A stretch of 64,000 nt of DNA. Origin: Mucilaginibacter cryoferens (GTDB lineage Bacteria > Bacteroidota > Bacteroidia > Sphingobacteriales > Sphingobacteriaceae). The position numbers and the translations under genes were made by a program. Where the stretch lies: positions 329,460 to 393,459 of the forward strand of contig NZ_JACHCR010000004.1 in NCBI RefSeq assembly GCF_014205845.1. The letters are read 5' to 3'. Shown one piece after another: positions 43,078-52,478 of this stretch. Below the pieces are notes generated by a model. The model ran no database searches and was not told where the DNA came from. It saw nothing but the letters and a program-made list of their open reading frames with translations. Positions within the stretch are counted from its first letter, which is position 1. Each line of letters begins with the position of its first letter.

Positions 43078-44415
43078 ATGGCTCATTTCGAGGTCGATAA
43101 GCAAACTATTAATGACCTGCAGCTATTTGATGATACCGGAAATAGCCAGTCGGTTTTTAGTTTTTTTGATAAGGTAAGCACCATTGGCAGTAGGCAAAAG
43201 CTGACGCAAATGATGCGTACACCATCGAATAATATCGATATATTAAGCTCCCGGCGAGACTCCATCTGTTATTTTTATGATCATGCTTTAAGCTTTCCGC
43301 TTGATAAAAACGAACTTGATTTTATTGAGCATTACCTGGCGTCAAATATTCAGTTAAGTAGCGGCAATTCCATTGATGCATTTGTGAGCGGCATTGGTTA
43401 CAGGTTTAGCAACAACGGCAATTATTACACGCTTAGCCAGGGTATAAGGGATGTTATCAGTTTGATCCGCTCTTTGTGGGCGTTTTATAACAGAATTACA
43501 GTAGCCGATTGCCCGCCTTACCTGCAATCTATTTTTGTAAGGCTCGGCTCGTTTTTCTCCAAAAAAGAGATCCTTAAAATAGTATCTGCAACAACCGAGC
43601 AGGAACCCGGCTATATCAAAACCGGTTACTACGATAGCCTTTTCAGGGAAAAGGAACGTGCGACTTTGAGGGATGTGATCAATATAGTATACGAGTTAGA
43701 TGTATACATGGCCGTTGCCAAAACTGCTGCAGAGCGTGGCTTTTGTTTCCCGCAATATTGTGCCGATGAGCAGGTTTATGTGAAACTGGTAAATCTGTAC
43801 CATCCCGGTATTCAAAATGCTGTTAAAAATGATGTGCTCATCAATGAACAAAAGAACCTGGTGTTTTTAACAGGTGCTAATATGGCCGGGAAATCATCAT
43901 TTTTAAAAGCATTAGGCTTGGCCGTTTATTTAGCACACGTTGGTTTCCCTGTTCCGGCGGATAGTATGCAAACCAGCGTATTTAACGGACTAATCACCAC
44001 CATAAATCTGTCAGATAACATTGCTAATGGTTACAGCCATTATTATAGTGAAGTAAAAAGGGTAAAAGAAACCGCGCTTAAAATAGCAGAGCGCAGTAAC
44101 ATGTTTATCATTTTTGATGAACTGTTCAGAGGCACTAATGTGAAAGATGCTTATGATGCGTCACTGGCGACGGTAAAAGCGCTATCGAAAATAAATAGCA
44201 GCGTGTTTTTGATCTCGACCCATATTGTGGAGATAGCCGAAGAGCTAAAAGCCTATAACAATATCTCCTTCGGGTATTTTATAGCTAAACTACAAGATGG
44301 CAAACCTATATTTGAATACAAAATAAGGGAAGGTGTATCTGCCGAAACCTTAGGGTATTTTATCTTTAAAAATGAGGGGATATTGGAGATATTGGAAAAG
44401 CTGGCAAAGAAATAA
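43078..44415 (+). CDS. MutS-like ATPase lacking the mismatch-recognition domains
   Basis: The 445-residue protein has a MutS-type ATPase: Walker A LTGANMAGKSSFLKALG, NLSDNIANGYSHYYSEVKRVKETALKI, Walker B FIIFDELFRGTNVKDAYDASLATVKAL and the signature SSVFLISTHIVEIAEEL. The N-terminal half (FFDKVSTIGSRQKLTQMMRTP, then helical sequence) resembles the lever and clamp domains only; domain I, with the Phe-x-Glu wedge that reads mismatches, and the connector are absent. It lies 12 bp after the last glycosyltransferase. Short MutS homologues in Bacteroidota have no known repair function. A role unrelated to mismatch repair is possible. Confidence 0.88.
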   Translation: MAHFEVDKQTINDLQLFDDTGNSQSVFSFFDKVSTIGSRQKLTQMMRTPSNNIDILSSRRDSICYFYDHALSFPLDKNELDFIEHYLASNIQLSSGNSIDAFVSGIGYRFSNNGNYYTLSQGIRDVISLIRSLWAFYNRITVADCPPYLQSIFVRLGSFFSKKEILKIVSATTEQEPGYIKTGYYDSLFREKERATLRDVINIVYELDVYMAVAKTAAERGFCFPQYCADEQVYVKLVNLYHPGIQNAVKNDVLINEQKNLVFLTGANMAGKSSFLKALGLAVYLAHVGFPVPADSMQTSVFNGLITTINLSDNIANGYSHYYSEVKRVKETALKIAERSNMFIIFDELFRGTNVKDAYDASLATVKALSKINSSVFLISTHIVEIAEELKAYNNISFGYFIAKLQDGKPIFEYKIREGVSAETLGYFIFKNEGILEILEKLAKK

Positions 44416-45044
44416 TTGCCGTTAGACTAGTAATGCCCTTTTAATGAAAGGATATTATTGATCGTGAATTTGGATTTCATGAGGGATGCCCCTAATTCAA
44501 TTACTTTTAGAAAGAGATTGTTTGGATTTTTTTTCAAGGGCCATCGGCCCGAAATATATTGTAGCCACGGGTTTCAACCCGTGGAAGATCAAAGCAAACG
44601 GCAAAAGTGCCGTAGGCATGGCTCATTTTTTGAAAAATCCAATTTGTAGCCCATTTAAGTCCAATTTGGCACTTTTAAAATATGGGTCGAACCTACGGCT
44701 CTCAATCGCTTTGTCGATTCTTTTTCACGGGTTGAAACCCGTGGCTACAAAAAGAGCCGAAGCTACGCCTCTTTTTGGTTAAAGAAATCCTGACAAACCA
44801 ATAACCAGAGCAATCGCTTTTAAAAATCTACGCACATTTTTTGGGTAAAGCCTTGACTTACTCCTCCCAATTTAACCATTGGCTGAAGCCAAATGGCAAT
44901 GATTGAGGACTTAGGTAGTTTAAAACAGCTAAACATTCATTGCCGTCCCATTTATGGGGCGGTAGCAGAGGCACAAAAAGCGGCTTTAGCCCCAATTTAC
45001 TATCCTGTTATTTTAAAAGCGATTTACCTGATCTCATAAAGCAA
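44416..45044. repeat. Gap containing a 23-bp inverted repeat (44561-44748)
   Basis: GTAGCCACGGGTTTCAACCC starts at 44561 and its exact complement region (CACGGGTTGAAACCCGTGGC) begins at 44726, giving a 23-bp perfect inverted repeat spaced by 142 bp. Each arm is itself nearly palindromic around GGTTTCAACC or GGTTGAAACC. An AAAAAGAG/CTCTTTTT pair follows at about 44749. The open frames over these repeats encode peptides like SHGFQPVE and are typical repeat artefacts, so I call no gene. Confidence 0.75.
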
Positions 45045-45075
45045 AAAAGCGATGAGCTATTAACCCATCGCTTTT
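45045..45075 (-). terminator. Rho-independent terminator downstream of the YfhO gene
   Basis: AAAAGCGATG (45045-45054) pairs perfectly with CATCGCTTTT (45066-45075). It lies 22 bp beyond the minus-strand stop at 45097 and is A-rich on its left, giving a U-tail. Confidence 0.75.
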
Positions 45076-45096
45076 CGTAATAGTATAGAAACGTAA

Positions 45097-47574
45097 TTAA
45101 GCCTTTTTTGCAACAGGTTTAGCTACAGCTTTCTTTTTGTTTTCGGTGTAAGCGGCACCGCCAAGAGCCAGTACCAACAATATAGAGCCGGCTAATGAAA
45201 TACCCTCGCCCGTGTAATATGATGCCGGGTGGAATATAAATTCTATTTTATGGTTACCCAAAGGTATCACAGCGGCACGTAATATATAATCGGCACGGAA
45301 GTATGGTTGCTCTTTTCCGTCAATCAGCATTTTCCAGCCTTTGTTGTAATAGATCTCAGAAAACACCGCTACCTGCGTAGCCGTAGAACCACTTTGATAG
45401 ATCATGTGATCTGGCGAATAATTGGTTAGCTTAATGCTTGATGTTGCGTCGCTGCCTAATGATTTTCCTTCCAGCAGGCTGGTGTATTGTTTATCAACTA
45501 TAGCCTCTGTTTTTGGCGAAAAGCTGCTGATGGCCTGCATTTCCTGGTCGGCATTATCGGCATATTTTACGCTTTTTACAAACCATGCGTTACCACAAGC
45601 TGTTTCATTAACCTGCATACCCAGGTTTTGGGTTTTAGGATCGGCCGATATGATGTATTTGGTATTCAGCATATCCAGCACTTCCTGGTTAATGCTTTTG
45701 GTAAGCTGTTCGTCAACCAGTTCCTGGAAACGTTTAAGCCTTGCTGCCGAGTAACCACCTATAGATTTGTAAAAATAAGGGGTTGTGGCATCGCTGGTAA
45801 TGTTTTGTGTTAAATCCATTACCCTAAAATCAGGGTCTTTATCTTTCAATAATATCTGGTCAACCTCCCGTGGCTGCGGCGTTTCGTTGTCTTGTTTAGC
45901 TGTAAAGCTATCGTGGTTAAGGTAGCGTTTGTCTACCGTCCACATATCTACCAGTATCAATGCCAAAAAGGCAATAGATAACACGGTAACGTTGATCTTC
46001 TTTTTAAGGAAAGCCCATGCTATACCAAAGGTAAGTACCACAAATATCAACGAGCGTATGGCATCCATTTGCGCAAGCGAAGCTCTGTCTTCAACCAGAT
46101 TATTTACCAGTCCGGTTGCAGTAGCATTATCTGTTTTAAGCATTTGGGCAACCTGGTTCACATACTCCAGGTGGTTGTTTGTTTTAAATGAAAGCAACAA
46201 CGAAGGCACGGCGGCTACAATTAAAGTAATACCACCGGTAATGTAAAAAGCTATTTTTAGTTTTCTAAACAACTCTGCCTTATTTTCATTTACAATGGCT
46301 TCGTTAAGTGCCAGTAATGCCAGTATAGGGAAGCATAAGCTGGCAACTGCCAATATCGATTCAACCGCGCGAAACTTGTTGTAAAGCGGGAAGTAGTTAA
46401 AGAATATATCTGATACATAAGGCCAGTTTTTACCAAATGAAAGTAGCAGCGTTAAAATAACCACGCCCAATAACCACCATTTAATTCGATTTTTAACAAT
46501 GAAAAGGCCCCAGATAAACAGCAGGCAAATTACCGCCCCAAAATAAAAAGGCCCAGAGGTAAATGGTTTATCGCCCCAGTAAAGTGATAATGCATTGGCC
46601 GATATATATTGCGCCTGTTGGGCATCAACACCTTTTGAGGTCAGCTCTTTTATAACATGCGAATCGGGATCAACAGAGCCTTGTGAACTGCCACCATAAG
46701 CATTAGGTATAAGGAAAGTGATAGATTCGCCAAGTCCCTGGCTCCATTGGTAGGCATAATCTTTAGGTAAGCCGTTGCTTGGTTCGGTAGTATGTTGTGT
46801 AAGGTTTGATTTACCACGGATAGTATCCTGCCCGTAATCATAAGTACTCCACAATATTGATGCATTTACAGCAAGCGCCAACAAAGTAGCGCCGCCTACA
46901 TAAGCCAATGATTTTAAAAATGCCGCCGTAGTTTTACCTTTAATGGCGTGGAAAAGTTCGATGCCCACCAATATCAGCAATGCCAATAACAGGTAAAAGG
47001 TCATTTGAATGTGGTTGGCTCTTATTTCCAATGCCAAAAACAATGCCGTTACAGCAAAGCCGGTTAGGTGTTTACCTCTTAATATAAGGATGATACCTGC
47101 CAGTATAGGCGCAAAAAAAGCTATGGCGAAAGCCTGGTTGGCATGCCCGGCCACCAGTAATATAATATTGTACGATGAAAAAGTAAATGCTATGGCGCCT
47201 GCAGCCGCAAGCCATGGGTTAAGCTTTAAAACGGTGAACAGGAAGTAAGCACCTAATAAAAAGATAAGTATGGTACCCACCGGGGTTGGAAATGTTGCGT
47301 TTACCGCATTTACCACCCACGATGTTAAATTTGCCTTGTAGGGGGCCCATATCTGGTAGGTTGGCATACCGCCATGGATCTGGTTTGTCCATAATATGGT
47401 GGTATCTTTTGCCTTGTAGTCATTTATTTCCTTTTGGGTTGATTGTGCCCTGGTAACATCGTTACCACCAAGCGTTTTTCCCTGGAAAGATGGGTTGAAA
47501 TAAATAAAGCAGATAACTAAAAAAATTGCAGCTATGGCAAAGTGAATGCCGTTACGCTTGAGCCAGTTATTCAT
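45097..47574 (-). CDS. YfhO family membrane protein (glycosyltransferase-like)
   Basis: The 825-residue protein has about a dozen membrane helices (for example IHFAIAAIFLVICFIYF, FAIAFFAPILAGIILIL, IVKNRIKWWLLGVVILTLLLSF, SILLVLALGGAAY). A large periplasmic domain lies between about residues 560 and 780. Family segments at the start (GGNDVTRAQSTQKEI, TILWTNQIHGGMPTYQIWAPY) match YfhO, GT-C-like proteins implicated in adding sugars to lipoteichoic acid or other surface polymers in Firmicutes. The Bacteroidota role is not established. A lysine-rich tail ends it. It is not adjacent to the glycosyltransferases on the same strand, but it may act in the same surface pathway. Confidence 0.88.
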   Translation of the reverse strand: MNNWLKRNGIHFAIAAIFLVICFIYFNPSFQGKTLGGNDVTRAQSTQKEINDYKAKDTTILWTNQIHGGMPTYQIWAPYKANLTSWVVNAVNATFPTPVGTILIFLLGAYFLFTVLKLNPWLAAAGAIAFTFSSYNIILLVAGHANQAFAIAFFAPILAGIILILRGKHLTGFAVTALFLALEIRANHIQMTFYLLLALLILVGIELFHAIKGKTTAAFLKSLAYVGGATLLALAVNASILWSTYDYGQDTIRGKSNLTQHTTEPSNGLPKDYAYQWSQGLGESITFLIPNAYGGSSQGSVDPDSHVIKELTSKGVDAQQAQYISANALSLYWGDKPFTSGPFYFGAVICLLFIWGLFIVKNRIKWWLLGVVILTLLLSFGKNWPYVSDIFFNYFPLYNKFRAVESILAVASLCFPILALLALNEAIVNENKAELFRKLKIAFYITGGITLIVAAVPSLLLSFKTNNHLEYVNQVAQMLKTDNATATGLVNNLVEDRASLAQMDAIRSLIFVVLTFGIAWAFLKKKINVTVLSIAFLALILVDMWTVDKRYLNHDSFTAKQDNETPQPREVDQILLKDKDPDFRVMDLTQNITSDATTPYFYKSIGGYSAARLKRFQELVDEQLTKSINQEVLDMLNTKYIISADPKTQNLGMQVNETACGNAWFVKSVKYADNADQEMQAISSFSPKTEAIVDKQYTSLLEGKSLGSDATSSIKLTNYSPDHMIYQSGSTATQVAVFSEIYYNKGWKMLIDGKEQPYFRADYILRAAVIPLGNHKIEFIFHPASYYTGEGISLAGSILLVLALGGAAYTENKKKAVAKPVAKKA

Positions 47575-47671
47575 TTAAATTTTTTGAATGGATATATATT
47601 ATATAATCCTCAAAAATAGAAATTTGAACGGGATTAGGAATTATTAGTTATAAAGGAATTGTTGAACAGTT

Positions 47672-47959
47672 TTAGGCGCGACCGCGTATCACAAAAAAGA
47701 AAATAACCATGATAATTACACTTAAAACGTAGGCAATAACCTGTGCTTTACTGTAGTCCTCACGGTATTTGCGAATGTTGAAAAAATTGTAGACAACTAA
47801 AGCGCCAACTACTACCCAAAAAGCAGTACTTATTTTGTTGATGGAAACAAAAAGCTGTGTAGCCACAGCAAAAATAATAAAGTTTGCAATGATCAGGGTT
47901 ACTGATTCTGGTGTATTGTTGTGATTTGGGCGGCGTTTGTATACTTCGTCGGGTAGCAT
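47672..47959 (-). CDS. Small membrane protein, unknown function
   Basis: The 95-residue protein has three membrane helices (TLIIANFIIFAVATQLFV, AFWVVVGALVVYNFF, VIAYVLSVIIMVIFFFVI) after a short soluble start (MLPDEVYKRRPNHNNTPES). I do not recognise a named family. It ends 97 bp from the YfhO gene and starts 8 bp from the stop of the DUF4834 gene, with which it is likely co-transcribed. Confidence 0.8.
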   Translation of the reverse strand: MLPDEVYKRRPNHNNTPESVTLIIANFIIFAVATQLFVSINKISTAFWVVVGALVVYNFFNIRKYREDYSKAQVIAYVLSVIIMVIFFFVIRGRA

Positions 47960-47967
47960 GGATAGGT

Positions 47968-48216
47968 TTATTTTACTTCCTCATAATCAACAAACTCACC
48001 TTCAGAATCGGGCAGCCTGCTTTTTCTCCCTTCGGGAATGTAATCAACTTTTATAGCGCCCTCCGGCTTTCTGCGCTGATAGCTTTGTTGTTGTTGCGCC
48101 TGTTGTTGCGCTTTGTTTATCACACTCTGAAATAAAGCAGGTATAAGGTACCGCATCAAACTGCGGATGATGTACAAAATACAAATTGATATGATCAGGA
48201 AACGAATTAATAGCAT
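47968..48216 (-). CDS. DUF4834 family protein
   Basis: The 82-residue protein has one N-terminal membrane helix (LLIRFLIISICILYIIRSLMRYLIPALF). A Gln-rich linker (KAQQQAQQQQSYQRRK) and the conserved C-terminal GAIKVDYIPEGRKSRLPDSEGEFVDYEEVK follow, which is the mark of DUF4834. The function is unknown. It is found widely in Bacteroidota. Confidence 0.85.
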   Translation of the reverse strand: MLLIRFLIISICILYIIRSLMRYLIPALFQSVINKAQQQAQQQQSYQRRKPEGAIKVDYIPEGRKSRLPDSEGEFVDYEEVK

Positions 48217-48298
48217 CTGATTTAACTTTAAGCTTACAAATATAAGTATATAACGGCAAAATTGTTTTTTTAGATGCGTAGGTGTGCCGTTAGATGTG

Positions 48299-48466
48299 CA
48301 AATGTGCAGATTTTAGGTATGCAGATTGGAAAATCTTGCAATCATTTTACATTAGCAACATCTGGAAGATGTGGGAATAGATGTGGAGATATGCAAATTT
48401 CAGATGTGCAAATGATAGAAATAATTCAATGTTTTTTAATCTGCATACCTAAAATCTGCACATTTG
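48299..48466. repeat. 29-bp perfect inverted repeat upstream of the DUF4834 gene
   Basis: The arm 48299-48327 (starting CAAATGTGCAGATTTTAGGT) is the exact reverse complement of 48438-48466. The arms are 110 bp apart. The spacer and flanks repeat short relatives such as CAGATGTGCAAATG and AAATCTGCACAT, so the region is a nested set of inverted GTGCA(A/G)AT elements. It lies between DUF4834 (start at 48216) and the uvrB stop (48484). Confidence 0.8.
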
Positions 48467-48483
48467 AAATCTGCACATCCGGT

Positions 48484-50508
48484 CTAAAACTTCTCTTCCA
48501 TCATTTTCTCTAACGCAAACATTTCATCACGTAGCTTGGCGGCTAATAAAAAGTCCATGTTTTTTGCGGCGGAAAGCATTTCTTTTTTGGTATTGTCTAT
48601 AGATTTTTTTAGTTCGGGCTTGGTCATGTACTGTACAATCGGGTCGGCAGCCAGGGTTGCCATATCTGCCTCTACATAAGCTTTTTGTACCCCGCCTTTA
48701 AAGTCTACAACAGATGTTTGCTCCATAATTTCCTCACGGGATTTGCCTACCGTAGTAGGTGTAATGCCGTGCGCAGTGTTATGTGCCATCTGGATGTCCC
48801 TCCTGCGGCTGGTTTCGTCCATGGTTATCTGCATCGAATCGGTGATCTTATCGGCATACATAATAACCCGGCCCCTATCATTACGGGCGGCACGGCCAAT
48901 GGTTTGGATCAACGAACGCTCTGATCTTAAGAAGCCCTCTTTATCAGCATCCAAAATGGCTACCAGCGATACTTCGGGCAAATCCAATCCTTCACGTAAC
49001 AGATTGATCCCTATCAGTACATCAAATTCTCCAAGGCGCAGGCCGCGTAATATTTCTACCCTCTCCAGGGTTTTTACTTCGGAGTGAATATAGCGGCATT
49101 TGATGCCCAGTCTATCCATATACTTGGCCAGCTCCTCGGCCATGCGTTTGGTAAGGGTGGTTACTAATATACGGTCGCCCATTTTAATGGTGCGGTCTAC
49201 CTCGTCTAACAGGTCATCTACCTGGTTTATTACCGGGCGGATCTCAATTAGTGGGTCAAGTAATCCGGTTGGACGGATAACCTGCTGAACCACTACACCT
49301 TCAGACTTTGCAAGTTCAAAATCGCCGGGGGTAGCGCTTACATAAACCGTTTGCGGTGCCAGTTGCTCAAATTCCTGGAAATTAAGCGGACGGTTATCTA
49401 ATGCTGCCGGCAAGCGAAAGCCATAATCAACCAAACTCATTTTGCGCGATCTATCTCCACCATACATAGCCCTTATCTGGGGTACAGTAACATGGCTTTC
49501 GTCAATCACCATCAGGTAATCGTCTGGGAAATAATCCAGTAGGCAGAATGGGCGTGCACCGGGCAGCCTGCCATCAAAAAAGCGCGAATAGTTTTCGATA
49601 CCAGAGCAATAGCCCAGTTCGCGTATCATTTCCAGGTCGTAATTAACCCTTTCTTCCAGGCGCTTGGCTTCCAGGAAACGGCCATCGCCTATAAATTGCT
49701 TTTTGCGGGTTTCCAGTTCTTCCTGTATAGCCCAGATAGATTGTACAAAACGCTCGCGCGGGGCTACGTATAAGTTGGCGGGGTAAACCACCATGTGGGT
49801 CATTTTTTCGATGGTTTTGCCGGTGCCTACATCAAAGGTTGTAAGCTCCTCAATATCATCGCCAAAAAAGGAAATGCGGTAGGCATGGTCCATATAGGCT
49901 GGAAAAATATCTACTGTATCGCCTTTAACCCTAAAGGTACCGCGCTTAAAATCGGCGGTGGTGCGGGCATACAGGATCTCAACCAAACGATGTAAAAAAG
50001 CGTTACGGCTAATGCGGGTACCAACCGCAAATTTAAATACCGACTGCGCGAAATCCTCTGGGTTACCCATACCATAAATGCACGATATAGATGATACCAC
50101 AATAACATCCCTACGGCCCGACATGAGTGCCGAAGTAGTACGTAACCGTAGTTTTTCAATCTCCTCGTTTATTTGTAAGTCCTTTTCTATATAGGTGTTA
50201 GTGGTGGGTATAAATGCTTCGGGCTGGTAATAATCGTAATAGGATACAAAGTAGTTAACCGCGTTCTCCGGAAAAAACTGCTTAAACTCGCCATAAAGCT
50301 GTGCTGCAAGGGTTTTGTTATGACTCAGTATTAACGTAGGCTTTTGCGTTTGCTGAATAACGTTGGCAACCGTAAACGTTTTGCCCGACCCTGTAACACC
50401 CAAAAGTGTCTGAAACGGATCGCCGTTATTTACACCCTCTACCAGTTGCCTGATGGCCTCGGGCTGATCGCCGGTGGGGAAGTATTGGGAGGTTAAATTA
50501 AAATCCAT
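48484..50508 (-). CDS. uvrB: Excinuclease ABC subunit UvrB
   Basis: UvrB is the damage-verifying helicase subunit of nucleotide excision repair and works with UvrA (also in this window) and UvrC. The 674-residue protein has Walker A GVTGSGKTFTVAN at about 39-51, the beta-hairpin region YYDYYQPEAFIPTTNTYIEKDL, DESHVTVPQIRAMYGGDRSRK, the helicase motif QTIGRAARNDRGRVIMYAD, and a C-terminal UVR domain (SIDNTKKEMLSAAKNMDFLLAAKLRDEMFALEKMM). Length is standard. Confidence 0.97.
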   Translation of the reverse strand: MDFNLTSQYFPTGDQPEAIRQLVEGVNNGDPFQTLLGVTGSGKTFTVANVIQQTQKPTLILSHNKTLAAQLYGEFKQFFPENAVNYFVSYYDYYQPEAFIPTTNTYIEKDLQINEEIEKLRLRTTSALMSGRRDVIVVSSISCIYGMGNPEDFAQSVFKFAVGTRISRNAFLHRLVEILYARTTADFKRGTFRVKGDTVDIFPAYMDHAYRISFFGDDIEELTTFDVGTGKTIEKMTHMVVYPANLYVAPRERFVQSIWAIQEELETRKKQFIGDGRFLEAKRLEERVNYDLEMIRELGYCSGIENYSRFFDGRLPGARPFCLLDYFPDDYLMVIDESHVTVPQIRAMYGGDRSRKMSLVDYGFRLPAALDNRPLNFQEFEQLAPQTVYVSATPGDFELAKSEGVVVQQVIRPTGLLDPLIEIRPVINQVDDLLDEVDRTIKMGDRILVTTLTKRMAEELAKYMDRLGIKCRYIHSEVKTLERVEILRGLRLGEFDVLIGINLLREGLDLPEVSLVAILDADKEGFLRSERSLIQTIGRAARNDRGRVIMYADKITDSMQITMDETSRRRDIQMAHNTAHGITPTTVGKSREEIMEQTSVVDFKGGVQKAYVEADMATLAADPIVQYMTKPELKKSIDNTKKEMLSAAKNMDFLLAAKLRDEMFALEKMMEEKF

Positions 50509-50690
50509 GTAATGTAAAAATACAAATAATACTACAATAGGGTTTGCAATTCAAAATAAGCGCATGATAATGACAACTGTATGTCAACAGTGTTTTATCT
50601 TCATTATTTTTATGTATTATTAGCTTACAGCTTTGCCTTATTTCATTCCCCGGGTAGGGCATTATCTGAATTTGCAAAACAAACGGATAT

Positions 50691-51170
50691 TTACTTTGCT
50701 GCTTTTAGCTTTTGGGCACGGGCAAAAAAGCTTTGCTGGTTTATTTGCTCTTCTACTTCGGCAATGGCTTTCATTACGTTGTTTTGGGTGTTGGTGAGTT
50801 CGGCGGCAGCGGCTTTCATTATTTCCCAAACAGGTTGCATGCGTTCTACCATTTCCTGCCCTTTGGCGGTAAGCTGGATAAGGCGTTTCCGCTCGTCGGC
50901 CTTATCTTTTTTAGAGCGGATGAGCTTTTCTTTCTCCAGCTCTTTTAACAGGCTGATGGTAGAGGGATGGGTGTAACCAATTTCGTTGGCCAGCTCTACC
51001 ACGCTTAGCACGGGTTTAAAGTGCAGGGTGTAGATAACCGGGAACCATTTAGGCTCAAACTCAATATTATTGGCCTTGTATATCAGCACCCCATCCTTGC
51101 GTAGTGTATCGGCAAGGCGTTGTAGCCTGGTCGAAATGGCTAAAATTCCCGATTCATCTATAACGTTCAT
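50691..51170 (-). CDS. MarR family transcriptional regulator
   Basis: The 159-residue protein (from ATG 51170, MNVIDESGILAISTRLQRLAD) has the winged-helix MarR fold: VIYTLHFKPVLSVVELANEIGYTHPSTISLLKELEKEKLIRSKKDKADERKRLIQLTAKGQEM. The recognition helix is followed by the typical wing with DERKR. MarR proteins often repress antibiotic or oxidative stress genes and are relieved by phenolic ligands. The start at 51170 is chosen because the longer frame overlaps the upstream GNAT gene. It lies 13 bp after the GNAT stop, so the two form an operon. Confidence 0.88.
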   Translation of the reverse strand: MNVIDESGILAISTRLQRLADTLRKDGVLIYKANNIEFEPKWFPVIYTLHFKPVLSVVELANEIGYTHPSTISLLKELEKEKLIRSKKDKADERKRLIQLTAKGQEMVERMQPVWEIMKAAAAELTNTQNNVMKAIAEVEEQINQQSFFARAQKLKAAK

Positions 51171-51183
51171 CTGTACCTTTTGG

Positions 51184-51681
51184 TTAATTGCCCAAATGTA
51201 ACTCATAAAAAATATTATCGGCACCCATCAGCGGGAATGATTTTGGCAGATCGGTTTTAGTCAGCTGTGTAAAGCCATTTTTTTCGTAAAAACGATGAGC
51301 TGCTTTAAGTACATCAACAGTGCCCAAATACAACGCCGTTATTTGTTTTTGCTTACAGTAGGTCACCAACTCATCAAGCAATAACTGCGCAATGCCTAAT
51401 TCTTTACCCCGGTATTCTTTGCGCACAAACATTTTACGTATTGCCCCGGCGTTGCCATCAATGGCAATTAACGCTATGGTGCCTACCAGTTCATCATCAA
51501 TTTTGGCACCCCAAAAGTTGCCGCCGGTTTGGTGGTAGTTGCTTTCAATATCCAGTAGGTCGGGCTGGCTTTCCAGCGTTATAGGTACATTAAACTCTAT
51601 TTGCTGTATAGGTAATATGATATCTATTATCTGGTTGCAGTAGCTATTATCTAATTGGCTAATTACAGGTGTTGTAGTCAT
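51184..51681 (-). CDS. GNAT family N-acetyltransferase
   Basis: The 165-residue protein has the acetyl-CoA-binding fold: NFWGAKIDDELVGTIALIAIDGNAGAIRKMFVRKEYRGKELGIAQLLLDELVTYCKQKQITALYLGTVDVLKAAHRFYEKNGFTQL. The RKEYRGKELG segment supplies the pyrophosphate loop. It lies upstream of the MarR regulator in the same operon, which is a usual place for a resistance- or stress-linked acetyltransferase. The substrate is unknown. Confidence 0.9.
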   Translation of the reverse strand: MTTTPVISQLDNSYCNQIIDIILPIQQIEFNVPITLESQPDLLDIESNYHQTGGNFWGAKIDDELVGTIALIAIDGNAGAIRKMFVRKEYRGKELGIAQLLLDELVTYCKQKQITALYLGTVDVLKAAHRFYEKNGFTQLTKTDLPKSFPLMGADNIFYELHLGN

Positions 51682-51924
51682 TGCGTTTTAATTTATGTAC
51701 AAATCTACGTAGTTAACTACATATAATCCAAATCGAATATTATTTGATGATATTTTTATGACATGGCGCAAATAAATGGCATCGCCAAATGCAACAAACA
51801 CCGGCGGCCTTGCTGGTCCCATTCATCTTCTTTCGCCTTTAACAAACAATTTGACATTCCCCTGCTTCTATTTTATACGATGGAATGGAGATTTCCCCTA
51901 CCTTTATGCTACAAAAAAAATTAT

Positions 51925-52416
51925 ATGAATACTGAAAAGGCTATTTTGGCTGGTGGGTGCTTTTGGGGAGTGGAGGAATTGATAAGGCATTATCCGGGTG
52001 TTATTTCAACCGTAGTGGGGTATACCGGTGGTAATGTTGCCAACGCCACTTACCGTAACCATGGTACACATGCCGAAGGCATAGCGGTTACATTTGATCC
52101 GGAGCAGCTATCTTACCGCAAACTGCTCGAATATTTTTTCCAGATCCATAATCCTACTACCCGCAACAGGCAGGGGAACGACATTGGAGCATCTTACCGT
52201 TCGGCCATTTTTTATCTGGACGAGACCCAGCATGAAACCGCGAAGGTGTTAATTGCAGAGATGGATGCCTCTGGAATTTGGCCGGGAAAAATTGTTACAG
52301 AAGTAGTACCTGTAACCGATTTTTGGAACGCGGAAGCAGAACACCAGGATTATTTGCAAAAAAATCCTTACGGATACACCTGCCATTTTGAAAGGCCCGA
52401 CTGGAAACTGGCTTAA
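51925..52416 (+). CDS. msrA: Peptide methionine sulfoxide reductase MsrA
   Basis: MsrA repairs the S-form of methionine sulfoxide in proteins with a thioredoxin-linked cysteine. The 163-residue protein (from ATG 51925) has the catalytic Cys12 in [15 protein letters not shown] and Tyr/Glu-containing [30 protein letters not shown]. Further along are [22 protein letters not shown] and the [20 protein letters not shown] end. A frame opening at 51763 would add 54 residues with low-complexity sequence and no match to MsrA, so the short start is preferred. Confidence 0.95.
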   Translation: MNTEKAILAGGCFWGVEELIRHYPGVISTVVGYTGGNVANATYRNHGTHAEGIAVTFDPEQLSYRKLLEYFFQIHNPTTRNRQGNDIGASYRSAIFYLDETQHETAKVLIAEMDASGIWPGKIVTEVVPVTDFWNAEAEHQDYLQKNPYGYTCHFERPDWKLA

Positions 52417-52478
52417 TTTAGTAGCAGGTAATTAGTGTCAGGTATCAAGACTGAGAATCCTTTGGGCTATTTTAAATA

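Noticed and set aside
36731..44415. A complete O-antigen or capsule locus
   Set aside because: No polymerase (Wzy), chain-length regulator or initiating phosphotransferase is seen; only a partial block is supported.
44458..44782. Two overlapping frames with SHGFQPVE-like peptides
   Set aside because: They follow the inverted repeat arms (ccgtggcta type) and have no independent support.
51763..51924. N-terminal extension of msrA
   Set aside because: The 54 residues before MNTEKAIL are low in similarity to MsrA and start in the msrA leader; the true start is 51925.
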